From: Burkholderiales bacterium
GTDB taxonomy: Bacteria; Pseudomonadota; Gammaproteobacteria; Burkholderiales; SG8-39
Direction of reading: 5' to 3'
Assembly: GCA_017880775.1 (NCBI GenBank)
Contig: JADGRQ010000010.1
Span: forward strand, 58,144 to 122,143
Length of the DNA: 64,000 nucleotides
The translations under genes were made by a program, and so were the position numbers. Shown piece by piece: positions 25,751 through 35,687 of this stretch (positions are counted from its first letter, which is position 1; each line of letters opens with the position of its first letter). The notes under the pieces were generated by a model that saw nothing but the letters and a program-made list of their open reading frames with translations, was not told the origin of the DNA and did no database searches.

Positions 25751-26671
25751 CTAACCCCGCAGCCGCTCCCACGCGCGCTCTGTCCGTGTCGCGCGCGCCT
25801 TGCCCGCCACGCCGAGCAACTCGCGGTCGCGCTGCCAGCGGGCGAAGGCCGGATCATCGGCATTTCTTGCCCAATTCTGTTCCGCCTCCGTCACCAGCGT
25901 CCTTGCGAGCGCGAGCGCCCCGGCAAGCGCAATGTGCACGGCAGGGTGCGTGGGATCATCGAGCGCGAGACCGCGTTCAGCCACTAACACTGCAATGGTT
26001 CGCTCGATCAAATCTCGCGGCCACGCAAGGCGCCCGGCCTCGCGCACCAGATAGGCGAGCATCGCAGCATTCACATGCAGGTCCTCTACGGTGCGGAATC
26101 GTTTGACGTAGAGATCGTAGCCGTCGCCGGGCAGCAGATCCTCCGGCGCGACCTGCACGCCGTTGAAGTGCAATTGTGCGTGCGGCACCTCCGGAACAAA
26201 GCGCGTCGGCGGCATCATCTCGACGCGCACGCCCGGTGCCGTCGACGAGACTCGCGCGATGCGCAGCGCGACGCGCTCGCCGCAGGCAGCCTCGTCCCTC
26301 GCCGCGACGAGAAACAGCCCGCCGGAAGGCCCGAGGGTGGTCCAGCGCTTGCTCCCATCGAGAACGAACCCCGCGCCTTCGCGCCGCAAGGATGAGCGTA
26401 TTGCGCGCGGCGTGTTTCCTTCCGCCTCGGTGACGCAAAACGCGGCCATCCCGTCTTCCGGCAGCGTCGGCAGCAGCGCGCGCAGCGCCGCCTGATAGCC
26501 GGAGGCGAACGCCCAGCCGAGGCGATCGGCGGCGTGCCCGCCGGCCATTGCGCGGTCTATGGGGGTTGGCCAAGCGCGGGCGATCTCGATGTGCCCGGGC
26601 CACCAGGTGTCAACGCATTCGCACGCTCGCGCTGCAGGTGCGGCACTCAGCAGGTGCTCGAAGATATCCAA
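25751..26671 (-). CDS. Short acyl-CoA dehydrogenase-like protein
   Basis: Flavoprotein-like protein of 306 aa, taking the TTG at 26671 (LDIFEHLL) as start. The middle-domain segment AAFCVTEAEGNTPRAIRSSLRREG and FVLDGSKRWTTLGPSGG match acyl-CoA dehydrogenases, but most of the N-terminal helical domain is absent, and the C-terminal domain lacks the usual catalytic EGT motif. It follows fdhD by 17 nt. It may be a non-catalytic or altered-specificity member. The role is unknown. Confidence 0.7.
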   Translation of the reverse strand: MDIFEHLLSAAPAARACECVDTWWPGHIEIARAWPTPIDRAMAGGHAADRLGWAFASGYQAALRALLPTLPEDGMAAFCVTEAEGNTPRAIRSSLRREGAGFVLDGSKRWTTLGPSGGLFLVAARDEAACGERVALRIARVSSTAPGVRVEMMPPTRFVPEVPHAQLHFNGVQVAPEDLLPGDGYDLYVKRFRTVEDLHVNAAMLAYLVREAGRLAWPRDLIERTIAVLVAERGLALDDPTHPAVHIALAGALALARTLVTEAEQNWARNADDPAFARWQRDRELLGVAGKARATRTERAWERLRG

Positions 26672-26688
26672 AGCGCGAATCCTGCCGC

Positions 26689-27555
26689 TCAGGCGAGCAT
26701 GGTCGGCTGCGGCTCGGTGCGCCGCAGGCGATGGCCGCCGGTGAACAGCAGGTAGTGCCGGCCGGAAGCGCGGCCGAACATGGTGATGCCGATCCTTTTC
26801 GCGATGTCGTGGCCCATCTTGGTGAGCCCGGAGCGTGAAACCAGGAACGGTATTCTCATCTGCGCGCACTTGATCACCATCTCCGAGGTGAGGCGGCCGG
26901 TGGTGTAAAAGATCTTGTCCGAGCCGTCGATTCCCTCCAGCCACATGAGCCCGGCGATCGCGTCCACCGCGTTATGCCGGCCGACGTCCTCGACGAACAT
27001 CAGGATCTCCGCGCCATCCGCACTCTGTTGCGCCAGCGCGCAGCCGTGCACCGCGCCCGATTGCTTGTAGATCGTCTCGTACTTGCGCACCTTCTCGATC
27101 AGCACGACCAGCTGCGCGTCCTGCAGCATCACGTCGTCGCGCAATTTCACGCTGTCGATCTCTTCCATCAGATTGCCGAACATGGTGCCCTGACCGCAGC
27201 CGGTCGTGACGGTGCGTTTTTTCAGCTTCGATTTGAGCGCAGTGGTCTTCTTCGGCGTGCGTTTTCGGGTGGTGACGACGACCGATTCGGTCTCCCAGTC
27301 CACCTGGACCGCGGCGATCTCCTCGATCGACCCGACCAGGCGCTGATTGCGCAGGTAACCCAGAGCGAGCGCCTCGGGCGCCTGGCCGAGCGTCATCAGC
27401 GTTACGATCTCGCGCTTGTCGAGGTAGAGCGTGAGCGGCGATTCGCCGGCAATCGCGGTCGGCACCATCTCGCCGCGCTCGTTGAGCGCCTCGACCTCGA
27501 AGGTCGCTGGCTTGCCGGCGCCGGTGAGTTTCGGGCGGTAGGGCTTGTTAACCAC
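26689..27555 (-). CDS. fdhD: Formate dehydrogenase accessory sulfurtransferase FdhD
   Basis: Transfers sulfur from IscS to the molybdenum cofactor of formate dehydrogenase, which is needed for activity. 288 aa. The reactive Cys is C120 in [11 protein letters not shown]. The second Cys of the usual CxxC is Gly here, consistent with reports that only the first is essential. GGRHN-type segment [16 protein letters not shown] and [18 protein letters not shown] are diagnostic. It overlaps moaA by 8 nt and lies opposite the FDH structural cluster it serves. Confidence 0.92.
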   Translation of the reverse strand: MVNKPYRPKLTGAGKPATFEVEALNERGEMVPTAIAGESPLTLYLDKREIVTLMTLGQAPEALALGYLRNQRLVGSIEEIAAVQVDWETESVVVTTRKRTPKKTTALKSKLKKRTVTTGCGQGTMFGNLMEEIDSVKLRDDVMLQDAQLVVLIEKVRKYETIYKQSGAVHGCALAQQSADGAEILMFVEDVGRHNAVDAIAGLMWLEGIDGSDKIFYTTGRLTSEMVIKCAQMRIPFLVSRSGLTKMGHDIAKRIGITMFGRASGRHYLLFTGGHRLRRTEPQPTMLA

Positions 27556-28609
27556 CGATGTAGGACATCTCGACCTTGTGCAGCCTGGCCGTCTCGGCGG
27601 TGCGGATCTCGGAATAGCGGTCGCCGCGCGCGCGCCAGACCGCGACGATCTGGTCGCGCAGCTCGGCGTCCGAGGCGCCGCCGCGCACGAGCGATTTCAA
27701 GTCGTGGCCGGAACTGGCGAACAGGCAGGTGAACAGCCGTCCTTCCGTGGACAGCCGCGAGCGGTTGCAATCTCGGCAGAACGCCTGCGTCACTGAGGAA
27801 ATCACGCCGATCTCGCCCGCGCCGTCCTTGTAGCGCCAGCGCTCGGCAACCTCGCCGGCATAGCCCGGGTCGATCGGCTCGAGCGCGAAGTGATCGCCGA
27901 TGCTCTTGACGACTTCGGCCGAGGGCACCACGTCGTCCATGCGCCATCCGTTGGTGCTGCCGACATCCATGTATTCGATGAAGCGCACGATGTGGCCCGT
28001 ATGCCGCCAGTGTTGCGCCATGTCGAGGACCTGGTGGTCGTTCACGCCGCGCTTGACCACCATGTTGATCTTGACCGGTTTGAGGCCAGCGGCGGCGGCG
28101 GCATCGATTGCCTCGAGCACGCGCGCGACCGGGTAGTCCGCATCGTTGATCGCGCGAAAGGTCACGTCATCGAGCGAATCGAGGCTGACCGTGATGCGCT
28201 GCAGGCCGGCGTCCTTCAGCGCTTGCGCCTGCTTCGCGAGCAGCGAGCCGTTGGTCGTGAGCGTGAGGTCGATGTCCGGCAATTTCGCCAGCAGCCCGAT
28301 CAGCCGGTGCAGGTCTCGGCGCACGAGCGGTTCCCCGCCGGTGAGGCGGATCTTCTTCACGCCCAGGCCGACGAACACGCCGGCCACGCGCGCGATTTCC
28401 TCGAAGCTGAGCAGTTCGTCGTGCGGCAGGAACGCGTGGTCCGGCCCGAACACATCGCGCGGCATGCAGTAGACGCAGCGGAAATTGCAGCGGTCGGTGA
28501 CCGAAATGCGCAGGTCGCGCAACGGCCGGCCGAGTGTATCGGCGAAGGCGCCGCCCTCGTAAGGCGGCGCTCGCAGGCTGGTACGGATCGGAAAGACCTT
28601 TTGAATCAT
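27548..28609 (-). CDS. moaA: GTP 3',8-cyclase MoaA
   Basis: Radical-SAM enzyme for the first step of molybdopterin synthesis, 353 aa from the ATG at 28609. The SAM cluster is CNFRCVYC; the C-terminal cluster is [10 protein letters not shown] with a further Cys in LFTCLF. The C-terminus ends in SYIGG, the Gly-Gly tail needed for activity. It is the first gene of moaA-fdhD-acyl-CoA dehydrogenase-like and diverges from the DUF3305 gene by 58 nt. Confidence 0.94.
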   Translation of the reverse strand: MIQKVFPIRTSLRAPPYEGGAFADTLGRPLRDLRISVTDRCNFRCVYCMPRDVFGPDHAFLPHDELLSFEEIARVAGVFVGLGVKKIRLTGGEPLVRRDLHRLIGLLAKLPDIDLTLTTNGSLLAKQAQALKDAGLQRITVSLDSLDDVTFRAINDADYPVARVLEAIDAAAAAGLKPVKINMVVKRGVNDHQVLDMAQHWRHTGHIVRFIEYMDVGSTNGWRMDDVVPSAEVVKSIGDHFALEPIDPGYAGEVAERWRYKDGAGEIGVISSVTQAFCRDCNRSRLSTEGRLFTCLFASSGHDLKSLVRGGASDAELRDQIVAVWRARGDRYSEIRTAETARLHKVEMSYIGG

Positions 28610-28653
28610 GGTGTCTTTGGCAGCGGGAGCCGAATGATGATAGCAGAGTGGGT

Positions 28654-28659
28654 TATAGT
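28654..28659 (+). promoter_or_regulatory. Predicted -10 element upstream of the DUF3305 gene
   Basis: TATAGT ends 8 nt before the ATG at 28668, with no Shine-Dalgarno in between, suggesting a leaderless transcript. On the opposite strand TATCAT near 28637-28642 could be the moaA -10. Confidence 0.45.
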
Positions 28660-28667
28660 CCGAGCGC

Positions 28668-29141
28668 ATGGAAAAACCCAGGTTTTCAGTCGCGGTGGTG
28701 ATGCAGCGGCGCTCGCTGAACAACCGGTGGCAGAGCGAGGCGTGGGAACCGTTCGGCGTGTTGCCGGACTACGAGGGCGAGGTCGGGCCGCGCATGATCC
28801 TCGATGCGGACGGCGTGACGCAGTGGCTTTATCCAGGCCACGACATCCTGCTGCACCGCGATGAAGCCGAAGGTTATTACCTCAACGTTTCGACTGCCGA
28901 GCCGAAGGTATTCGTCTCCTGGCGCATCGACGAGGGCCGCGCCGCGCCGTTGCTCCTCACGGTGAGCTACCACGAAGCGAGCCGCTGGATGGACGGCAGC
29001 GAACTGGTCGATGCGGTGGCGATGCCGCCCGACGTTTTCGCGTGGGTCGGCGAGTGGGTGAAGAAGAACTACCGGCCCGAACCGAAGAAGCGCATCAAGC
29101 CGCGTTCGTTCATGCACCCGAAGGACCGCGCGAGGACATGA
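28668..29141 (+). CDS. DUF3305 protein of the formate dehydrogenase cluster
   Basis: Cytoplasmic protein of 157 aa of the DUF3305 type ([51 protein letters not shown]). Members are found almost only beside formate dehydrogenase genes, in this order with DUF3306, a polyferredoxin and a TorD chaperone. Function is unknown; a role in maturation or assembly is inferred from linkage. The basic C-terminus overlaps the next start by 4 nt. Confidence 0.82.
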   Translation: MEKPRFSVAVVMQRRSLNNRWQSEAWEPFGVLPDYEGEVGPRMILDADGVTQWLYPGHDILLHRDEAEGYYLNVSTAEPKVFVSWRIDEGRAAPLLLTVSYHEASRWMDGSELVDAVAMPPDVFAWVGEWVKKNYRPEPKKRIKPRSFMHPKDRART

Positions 29142-29617
29142 TGGCCGGCGAGAAGGAGGCCTTCCTTTCGCGCTGGTCGCGGGTGAAGCGGGAAGCCGTC
29201 GCTGAAAGCGCGAAGCCGGTGCCCGCGACGCCGGCCGTGGAGGTTCCAGAGAAGCCGCTGCCGCCGGTGGACCAACTGAACTTCGAATCCGACTTCACCG
29301 CGTTCATGCAAAGCAAGGTGGTCGCGGAGGGGGTGAAGCGCGCGGCGCTGAAGAAGCTCTTCGCCGACCCGCGCTTCAATGTCATGGACGGCCTCGATAC
29401 CTACATCGGCGACTACTCGATAGAAGACCCGATTTCTCCCGAACTGCTCGAACAGTTGCAGCACGCCCGACGAACGCTGTTCGGCCCCGAGCCGGACCCT
29501 GTGGATGAGGCGCCTGCGGCGACCGCCGCGGCCGACGCGGGGGCGAGCGATCAACCGGAACCGCAAGCCGAAATCCGGGTGGCCGAGGAATCCAAAGACC
29601 ATGTCGATCGCGGATAA
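29138..29617 (+). CDS. DUF3306 protein of the formate dehydrogenase cluster
   Basis: 159-aa protein starting [20 protein letters not shown], with the DUF3306 core LNFESDFTAFMQSKVVAEGVKRAALKKLFADPRFNVMDGLDTY at about residues 50-90 and YSIEDPISPELL after it. The tail is Ala/Pro/Glu-rich and probably disordered. The start overlaps the DUF3305 stop (ATGA), and the end overlaps the ferredoxin gene by 17 nt. It is a conserved FDH partner of unknown function. Confidence 0.82.
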   Translation: MMAGEKEAFLSRWSRVKREAVAESAKPVPATPAVEVPEKPLPPVDQLNFESDFTAFMQSKVVAEGVKRAALKKLFADPRFNVMDGLDTYIGDYSIEDPISPELLEQLQHARRTLFGPEPDPVDEAPAATAAADAGASDQPEPQAEIRVAEESKDHVDRG

Positions 29618-31739
29618 GACGCTCAAGCTCTGCAACTGCAACAACACGATTCCGCTCGACGCGAAAGCGCTCGCGGCCGCGCTCAAGACCGGCACCCCCC
29701 TCACCCTCTACACCGAACTGTGCCGCAAGCAGGCGAGTGCGTTCCAGGCCGCGCTTTCCGATTCCGAGTTGATCGTCGCCTGTACGCAAGAAGCGCCGCT
29801 GTTCTCCGAACTCGCACAGTCGGCGGCGTCGAAGGCGGACCTGCGTTTCGTCAACATCCGCGAGGCGGCGGGCTGGTCGGCCGAGGGCAAACAGGCCACT
29901 CCCAAGATCGCCGCATTGCTCGCGATGGCTGCGCTGCCCGAGCCCGAGCCGGTGCCCACCGTGGAGTACAAGTCGGGAGGGCAGTTGCTCGTCATCGGCC
30001 CATCCGCTGCGGCGCTCGACTGGGCGCAGCGGCTCTCCGGCGCGCTCGACGTGAGCGTGCTGATCACGAAGGTGGAGGGCGGAGAGTTGCCCCTCGAACG
30101 CAGTTTCCCGGTGTGGACGGGCAGGCTCGCGCGCGTGCGCGGCTGGCTCGGCGCGTATGAAGTCGAGTGGACGCAGGAAAACGCGATCGACCTCGAACTG
30201 TGCACTCGCTGCAACGCCTGCGTCGAGGCCTGCCCTGAGAGTGCGATCGACTACACCTACCAGATCGATCTCGCGAAATGCAAGGCGCATCGCGCATGCG
30301 TGGCGGCTTGCGGTGCGATCGGCGCGGTCGATTTTTCCCGGGCTGAAACGGCGCGCAGGGAAAACTTCGACCTGGTGCTCGATCTGTCGGACGAGCCGGC
30401 GATCCGCACGCCCGACCTGCCGCAGGGCTATCTCGCGCCCGCGCGCGATCCGCTCGAGCAATCGCTCGCCGCGGCGAAGCTCGCGCAACTGGTGGGTGAA
30501 TTCGAGAAGCCGCGCTTCTTCGTCTACAGGGAGCGCATCTGCGCGCACAGCCGCAACGCCCAGCCCGGCTGCAACCGCTGCATCGACGTATGCTCCACCG
30601 GCGCGATCTCGAGCGACGGCGACCGGGTGAAGATCGAGACGCACTTGTGTGCGGGCTGCGGCGGGTGTTCGAGCGTGTGTCCCACGGGCGCGATGACGCA
30701 CGCATATCCTCGGGTGTCCGACCTCGGCATGCGCCTGAAGAGCGCGCTGAGCGTGTTTCGCGAAGCCGGCGGCAAGGACGCCTGCATGGTGCTGCACAAC
30801 ACCGAAGACGGTCGCGCGCTGGTTCAGGGCGTCGGCCGGCGCGCGCTTCGCGGCGTTCCCGGCGGTGTGGCGCGCCATAGACCGGGGCAGGGCAAGGGGC
30901 TGCCGGCGCGCGCGATCCCGATCGAGGTGTTCCACATCGCATCGATCGGCATGGATACTCTGCTCGGCGCGGTCTGCTACGGCGCGGCTCAGGTGGCGAT
31001 CGTCTCGAGCGGCAACGAGCCCGACGCTTACGCGGCAGCATTGCGCGAACAGATGGGCCACGCCGAAACGATCCTCAATGCGCTCGGCTATTCCGGAAAG
31101 CATTTCGAACTGATCGTCGCCGGGGATGCGGCCGCGCTCGAACGCGCGCTTTGGGCGTTCGCGCCTGCGCGCGGCGTGGACAAGGCCGCGACGTTCAACC
31201 TCTCCAATGAAAAGCGCACCACGCTGGATTTCTGCATCGACCATCTGGCGAAGCATGCGCCTGCGCCGAAAGAAGAAGTTCCCCTCGGAAAAGGCGCGCC
31301 GTTCGGCGCGATCACGGTCAACAAGCAGACCTGCACCATGTGCAAGGCATGCATCGGCGCGTGCCCGGCGTCGGCGCTCATCGATTCGCAGGAGACGCCG
31401 AGCCTGCATTTCATCGAGCGCAACTGCGTGCAGTGCGGCCTGTGCGCCAATACCTGCCCGGAGGATGCCATCGCGCTGGCGCCGCGCCTGTTGCTCACCG
31501 CGCAAGCGAAGGCGTCGGTGATCCTCAATGAAGCCGAGCCGTTCAACTGCGTGCGCTGCGGCAAGCCCTACGGCACCCGGCAGATGGTCGAGAACATGCT
31601 CGGCAAGCTCACCGGGCACTCGATGTTCGCCGGCGAAGGGGCGCTCCGGCGCCTGCAGATGTGCGCCGATTGCCGCGTGGTCGACATGATGGAAAACAAA
31701 GGCGAATCCTCGGTGTTCGATTACACCGGCAGGAAATGA
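29601..31739 (+). CDS. Multi-cluster 4Fe-4S ferredoxin protein of the formate dehydrogenase cluster
   Basis: Large polyferredoxin, 712 aa from the ATG at 29601. Cluster motifs in order: CTRCNACVEACP (near 200), CKAHRACVAACG (near 227), CNRCIDVC (near 324), CAGCGGCSSVCP (near 351), CTMCKACIGACP (near 578), CVQCGLCANTCP (near 609), with extra cysteines in CVRCGKPYG and CADCR at the end. The N-terminus also has a CNCNN motif. It probably carries electrons to or from an FDH or maturation partner in the cytoplasm; no signal peptide is seen. It is coupled to torD by an ATGA overlap. Confidence 0.85.
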   Translation: MSIADKTLKLCNCNNTIPLDAKALAAALKTGTPLTLYTELCRKQASAFQAALSDSELIVACTQEAPLFSELAQSAASKADLRFVNIREAAGWSAEGKQATPKIAALLAMAALPEPEPVPTVEYKSGGQLLVIGPSAAALDWAQRLSGALDVSVLITKVEGGELPLERSFPVWTGRLARVRGWLGAYEVEWTQENAIDLELCTRCNACVEACPESAIDYTYQIDLAKCKAHRACVAACGAIGAVDFSRAETARRENFDLVLDLSDEPAIRTPDLPQGYLAPARDPLEQSLAAAKLAQLVGEFEKPRFFVYRERICAHSRNAQPGCNRCIDVCSTGAISSDGDRVKIETHLCAGCGGCSSVCPTGAMTHAYPRVSDLGMRLKSALSVFREAGGKDACMVLHNTEDGRALVQGVGRRALRGVPGGVARHRPGQGKGLPARAIPIEVFHIASIGMDTLLGAVCYGAAQVAIVSSGNEPDAYAAALREQMGHAETILNALGYSGKHFELIVAGDAAALERALWAFAPARGVDKAATFNLSNEKRTTLDFCIDHLAKHAPAPKEEVPLGKGAPFGAITVNKQTCTMCKACIGACPASALIDSQETPSLHFIERNCVQCGLCANTCPEDAIALAPRLLLTAQAKASVILNEAEPFNCVRCGKPYGTRQMVENMLGKLTGHSMFAGEGALRRLQMCADCRVVDMMENKGESSVFDYTGRK

Positions 31740-32341
31740 GCGAGGCGGAGAAGATCCGTGTTCTCGCGCCGGAGGACCAGGCGCGCGCGAACCTCTACGG
31801 CCTGCTTGCGCGCCTGTTCTACGCCGCGCCGGATGCCGCGCTGCTGGTGGCGATTGCGCAGTCCGGAGAAATGCAGGCCGAAACCGCAAGCCCTCTGGCA
31901 ATGGCGTGGAAGCAACTGGTGGAGGCATCGGCGAGCGCGAATGCCGAAACCGTGCGCGAGGAGTTCGAGCAGGTGTTCGTCGGCACCGGCAAGGCCGAAG
32001 TGACCCTCTATACGGGTGCCTACACGACGCGTTCCACCGTGGACAGCCCGCTGGCCGAGTTGCGCGGAGAACTCGCCACGCTCGGGCTCGCGCGGCGCGG
32101 GGAGGTCTACTTGCCGGAAGATCATATGGGCGCGTTGTGCGAGACCATGCGCCATCTGATCGCAGAGCAATATGCCGACCTGGAAGAGCAACACCGCTTC
32201 TTCAAGCGGTGGATCTGGCCTGCAGCGATTCTGTTGTGCGATGCAATAGACAAGTCCGGGAACACGGCTTTCTACAAGTACGTCGGGCGCTTGGCGCGCG
32301 ACTACTTCGAGCTCGAGTTGACCGCGTTCGAAATGCGATAG
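31736..32341 (+). CDS. TorD-family molybdoenzyme chaperone
   Basis: Cytoplasmic chaperone, 201 aa, all helical. The family pattern is visible: ARANLYGLLARLFYAAPD at the start, EEFEQVFVGTG, then LPEDHMGALCETMRHLI and the FFKRWIWPAAILLC helix. It is expected to bind the Tat signal peptide of the FDH catalytic subunit and hold it until the cofactor is inserted. It ends 184 nt before the structural genes. Confidence 0.85.
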   Translation: MSEAEKIRVLAPEDQARANLYGLLARLFYAAPDAALLVAIAQSGEMQAETASPLAMAWKQLVEASASANAETVREEFEQVFVGTGKAEVTLYTGAYTTRSTVDSPLAELRGELATLGLARRGEVYLPEDHMGALCETMRHLIAEQYADLEEQHRFFKRWIWPAAILLCDAIDKSGNTAFYKYVGRLARDYFELELTAFEMR

Positions 32342-32525
32342 CTCTCCGTTGTGCAGTGCAAGAATCCCCTCCGAATCGTATTGGTAATAAAGCGACCCGC
32401 TCGCGTGTGTTGCAACGCCCGCGAAAAACATGCGCTCGCTTGATCGCATCGCTTTTCAATTACCCTAGAATCGTGCATAAGCTGTTTGCATAGAAAAAAT
32501 TGTGGTTGGAGACAAGGAGACGAAG
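32342..32525 (+). promoter_or_regulatory. Upstream region of the formate dehydrogenase structural genes
   Basis: This 184-nt gap probably holds a promoter for the FDH genes. TAGAAT at 32466-32471 is a good -10 candidate, with no convincing -35 (TTGATC at 32440 is 20 nt away). AAGGAG precedes the ATG at 32526. I found no sigma-54 site by eye. Confidence 0.4.
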
Positions 32526-32726
32526 ATGGCTCAGACCAAGATCAAACTCGCACGGCGCAATTTTCTCCTTGCTGCGAGCGCGGGCGGAGTAGCCACTGCC
32601 GCCGCGATCGTCGCCGGACCCTCCTCAAAGCCGAAGGCTTCGGCTGCCACCGGCGACAAGCACGCCGGAAAGGGCTATCAGGTATCCGAGCACATCAACA
32701 ACTACTACCGCACCACCAAGGTCTGA
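32526..32726 (+). CDS. Formate dehydrogenase region Tat-signal small protein
   Basis: 66-aa protein with a twin-arginine signal (LARRNFLLAASAGGVATAAAIVAG) and a short mature tail GYQVSEHINNYYRTTKV. It matches the small Tat-target family that precedes FDH catalytic genes. GGAG precedes the ATG at 32526. The conserved tail may dock on the FDH complex; its function is not known. FDH alpha follows after 10 nt. Confidence 0.85.
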   Translation: MAQTKIKLARRNFLLAASAGGVATAAAIVAGPSSKPKASAATGDKHAGKGYQVSEHINNYYRTTKV

Positions 32727-32736
32727 GGAGTCCGCC

Positions 32737-35676
32737 ATGCTGCTGACGCGCAAAGCTGGTAGCCAAGCTGCCCCCCAACGGCGCCTTTCGCGCGGCCTTG
32801 CCGGCTCGATGGCGAAGACCATCGACCGCCGCGCCTTCCTCAAACGCTCCGGCCTGACGCTGGGCGCGGGCGCCGTGGCTGCGCAACTTCCGTTCAACAT
32901 GATCGAGCGCGCGGAGGCCGCCAACGAGAAGCCCGCCGGCAAGGTTGAGATCAAGCGCACGGTGTGCACGCATTGCTCGGTGGGCTGCGCGATCGACGCG
33001 GTCGTGCAGAACGGCGTCTGGGTGCGCCAGGAGCCGGTGTTCGATTCCCCGCTCAACCTCGGTGCGCACTGCGCGAAGGGTGCGTCGATCCGCGAGCACG
33101 GCATCACGCACGATTCGCACCGCCTGAAGGAGCCGATGAAGCTCGAGGGCGGAAAATGGAAGACGATCAGCTGGGACCAGGCCTACAGCGAGATTTCCGA
33201 CAAACTGCTGAAGATCAAGAAGGAGAGCGGTCCGGACGCGCTGTTCGTGGTCGGCTCGTCCAAGCACAACAACGAGCAGTCCTACCTGCTGTGCAAGTGG
33301 GTGCGGCTGTGGGGCACCAACAACACCGACCACCAGGCGAGGATCTGCCACTCGACCACGGTTGCAGGCATCGCGAATACCTGGGGCTACGGCGCGATGA
33401 CCAACTCGTACAACGACGAGCAGAATTCGAAGTGCCTGCTGTTCTTCGGCTCCAACGCGGCCGAGGCGCACCCGGTGTCGATGCTGCACACGCTGCATGC
33501 CAAGGAGAACGGCTGCAAGGTCATCGTTGCGGATCCGCGCTTCACGCGCACTGCCGCCAAGGCGGACAAGTACGTACGCGCGCGCTCAGGCACGGATGTG
33601 GCATTCCTGTTCGGCCTGCTGTACCACATCTTCAACAACGGCTGGGAGGACAAGGAGTACATCAAGGCGCGCGTCTACGGGATGGACAAGGTCAGGGAAG
33701 AGGTGATGGCCAAGTACACACCCGACAAGGTGCAGGACGTCACCGGCGTGCCCGAGCAGGAAATGTTGGAAGTGGCGAAGACGCTCGCGGAGAACCGGCC
33801 GGGCTTCATCATCTGGGCGATGGGCCAGACGCAGCACACCAACGGCAACGCCGTGGTACGCGCCAGCGCGGTGTTGATGCTCGCACTCGGCAACGTCGGT
33901 CGTCCCGGCGGCGGCACCAATATCTACCGCGGGCACGACAACGTGCAGGGCGCGACCGACATCGGCCCGAACCCGGACTCGCTGCCTGGTTACTACGGCG
34001 TTGCGCCCGGCTCATTCGCCCATTGGGCGCGGGTGTGGAACGTCGATCTCAAGTGGCTGCAGAGCCAGTTTGCTCCCGGTCAGATGACCAAGCCCGGTAT
34101 CACCGTGTCGCGCTGGATCGACGCGGTGCTGGAGAAGAACGAGAACATCGATCAGGACCCGAATATCAGGGCGGTGGTGTACTGGGGTCACGCGCCGAAC
34201 TCGCAGAGCCGCGGCCTCGAAATGCTCGAGGCGATGAAAAAACTCGACCTGATGGTCGTGATCGACCCGTACCCGTCGGCGTCGGCCGCAATGTTCGCGA
34301 TGGCCAGGAAGGACGGCGCGTATTTGCTGCCTGCAGCGACGCAACTCGAGACCAGCGGCAGCGTGACCGCTTCGAATCGCTCGTTGCAGTGGCGCGAACA
34401 GGTCATCGAACCGGTTTTCAATTCGCGCACCGACCAGATGATCATGTATCAACTGGCGCAGAAGCTGGGATTTGCCGACCAGCTGGTCGGCAAGAAGGAT
34501 GGCAAGCAAAACATCAAGCTCGTGAAGGGCAAGGGTGGAATGGAAGAGCCCGACATCGAGGACACGCTGCGCGAGATCAACCGCGGCACCTGGACCATTG
34601 GTTACACCGGCCAGTCGCCCGAACGGCTGCAGGCGCATATGCGCAACATGCACGTGTTCGACGTGAAGACACTGCGTGCCAAGGGCGGAAAGGATGCGAA
34701 AACCGGCTACGACCTCACAGGGGACTACTTCGGCCTGCCGTGGCCCTGCTACGGCACCGCGGCCATCAAGCACCCCGGTTCGCCCAACCTTTACGACACC
34801 ACGAAGCACGTGATGGACGGCGGTGGCAACTTCCGCGCGAACTTCGGCGTCGACAAGGATGGCGTCAACCTGCTGGCGGAGGACGGTTCGCATTCGAAAG
34901 GCGCCGAAATCACCACCGGCTACCCCGAGTTCGACCACGTGCTGGTGAAAAAACTCGGCTGGTGGGATGACCTGACCGAGGACGAGAAGAAGGAGGCGGA
35001 AGGCAAGAACTGGAAGACCGACCTGTCCGGCGGCATCCAGCGCGTCGTGATGAAGCACGGCTGCCATCCGTTCGGCAACGCCAAGGCGCGCGCGGTGGTT
35101 TGGAACTTCCCTGACGGCGTGCCGCTGCACCGCGAGCCGCTGTACAGCCCGCGCCCCGACCTGATCGACAAATGGCCGACCCATGACGACGTGAAAAACC
35201 TGTGGCGGCTGCCGACGCTGTTCAAGACGGTGCAGCAGAAGAACCGGGATGCGGGCAAGCAGTTTCCGCTGATCCTGACCTCCGGGCGCCTGGTCGAGTA
35301 CGAGGGCGGCGGAGAGGAGACGCGCTCCAACCCCTGGCTTGCCGAACTGCAGCAGGACAACTTCGTCGAGATCAATCCAAAGGCGGCGGCCGACCGCGGC
35401 ATCCGGGATGGCGAATATGTCTGGGTATCGACGCCCACGGGTGCAAAACTCAAGGTCAAGGCGCAAGTGACCGAGCGGGTCGGGGCCGACACCTGCTTCA
35501 TCCCGTTTCATTTCTCGGGGTGGTGGCAGGGGCAGGACATGCTGCCGTTTTACCCGGACGGCGCGGCGCCGATCGTGCGCGGCGAGGCCGTCAACACCGC
35601 GACGACTTACGGCTATGACCGGGTGACGCTGATGCAGGAAACCAAGACGACGCTCTGTCAGGTCGCGAAGGCATAG
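32737..35676 (+). CDS. fdhA: Formate dehydrogenase catalytic (alpha) subunit, Cys type
   Basis: Periplasm-facing bis-MGD enzyme that oxidises formate to CO2, 979 aa. A Tat motif (IDRRAFLKRSG, residues 29-39) precedes the 4Fe-4S site C77, C80, C84 and C112. The metal ligand is C204 in ARICHS (codon TGC), followed by His, so no selenocysteine is used. NPAEAHP-like SNAAEAHPVS and the C-terminal MopB domain with TSGRLVEYEGGGEETRSNPWL are intact. The start at 32737 keeps the long N-terminus usual for this group; ATG 32809 is possible. Mo or W could be used, given the tungstate importer nearby. Confidence 0.95.
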   Translation: MLLTRKAGSQAAPQRRLSRGLAGSMAKTIDRRAFLKRSGLTLGAGAVAAQLPFNMIERAEAANEKPAGKVEIKRTVCTHCSVGCAIDAVVQNGVWVRQEPVFDSPLNLGAHCAKGASIREHGITHDSHRLKEPMKLEGGKWKTISWDQAYSEISDKLLKIKKESGPDALFVVGSSKHNNEQSYLLCKWVRLWGTNNTDHQARICHSTTVAGIANTWGYGAMTNSYNDEQNSKCLLFFGSNAAEAHPVSMLHTLHAKENGCKVIVADPRFTRTAAKADKYVRARSGTDVAFLFGLLYHIFNNGWEDKEYIKARVYGMDKVREEVMAKYTPDKVQDVTGVPEQEMLEVAKTLAENRPGFIIWAMGQTQHTNGNAVVRASAVLMLALGNVGRPGGGTNIYRGHDNVQGATDIGPNPDSLPGYYGVAPGSFAHWARVWNVDLKWLQSQFAPGQMTKPGITVSRWIDAVLEKNENIDQDPNIRAVVYWGHAPNSQSRGLEMLEAMKKLDLMVVIDPYPSASAAMFAMARKDGAYLLPAATQLETSGSVTASNRSLQWREQVIEPVFNSRTDQMIMYQLAQKLGFADQLVGKKDGKQNIKLVKGKGGMEEPDIEDTLREINRGTWTIGYTGQSPERLQAHMRNMHVFDVKTLRAKGGKDAKTGYDLTGDYFGLPWPCYGTAAIKHPGSPNLYDTTKHVMDGGGNFRANFGVDKDGVNLLAEDGSHSKGAEITTGYPEFDHVLVKKLGWWDDLTEDEKKEAEGKNWKTDLSGGIQRVVMKHGCHPFGNAKARAVVWNFPDGVPLHREPLYSPRPDLIDKWPTHDDVKNLWRLPTLFKTVQQKNRDAGKQFPLILTSGRLVEYEGGGEETRSNPWLAELQQDNFVEINPKAAADRGIRDGEYVWVSTPTGAKLKVKAQVTERVGADTCFIPFHFSGWWQGQDMLPFYPDGAAPIVRGEAVNTATTYGYDRVTLMQETKTTLCQVAKA

Positions 35677-35687
35677 GGAAGAACGCC

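Noticed and set aside
29382..31928. Long minus-strand open frame opposite the polyferredoxin gene
   Set aside because: Mirror of a GC-rich coding strand, with no motifs; the plus strand shows multiple 4Fe-4S motifs.
33346..33348. Selenocysteine at the FDH active site
   Set aside because: The metal-ligand codon is TGC (Cys) and no in-frame TGA occurs in the gene.
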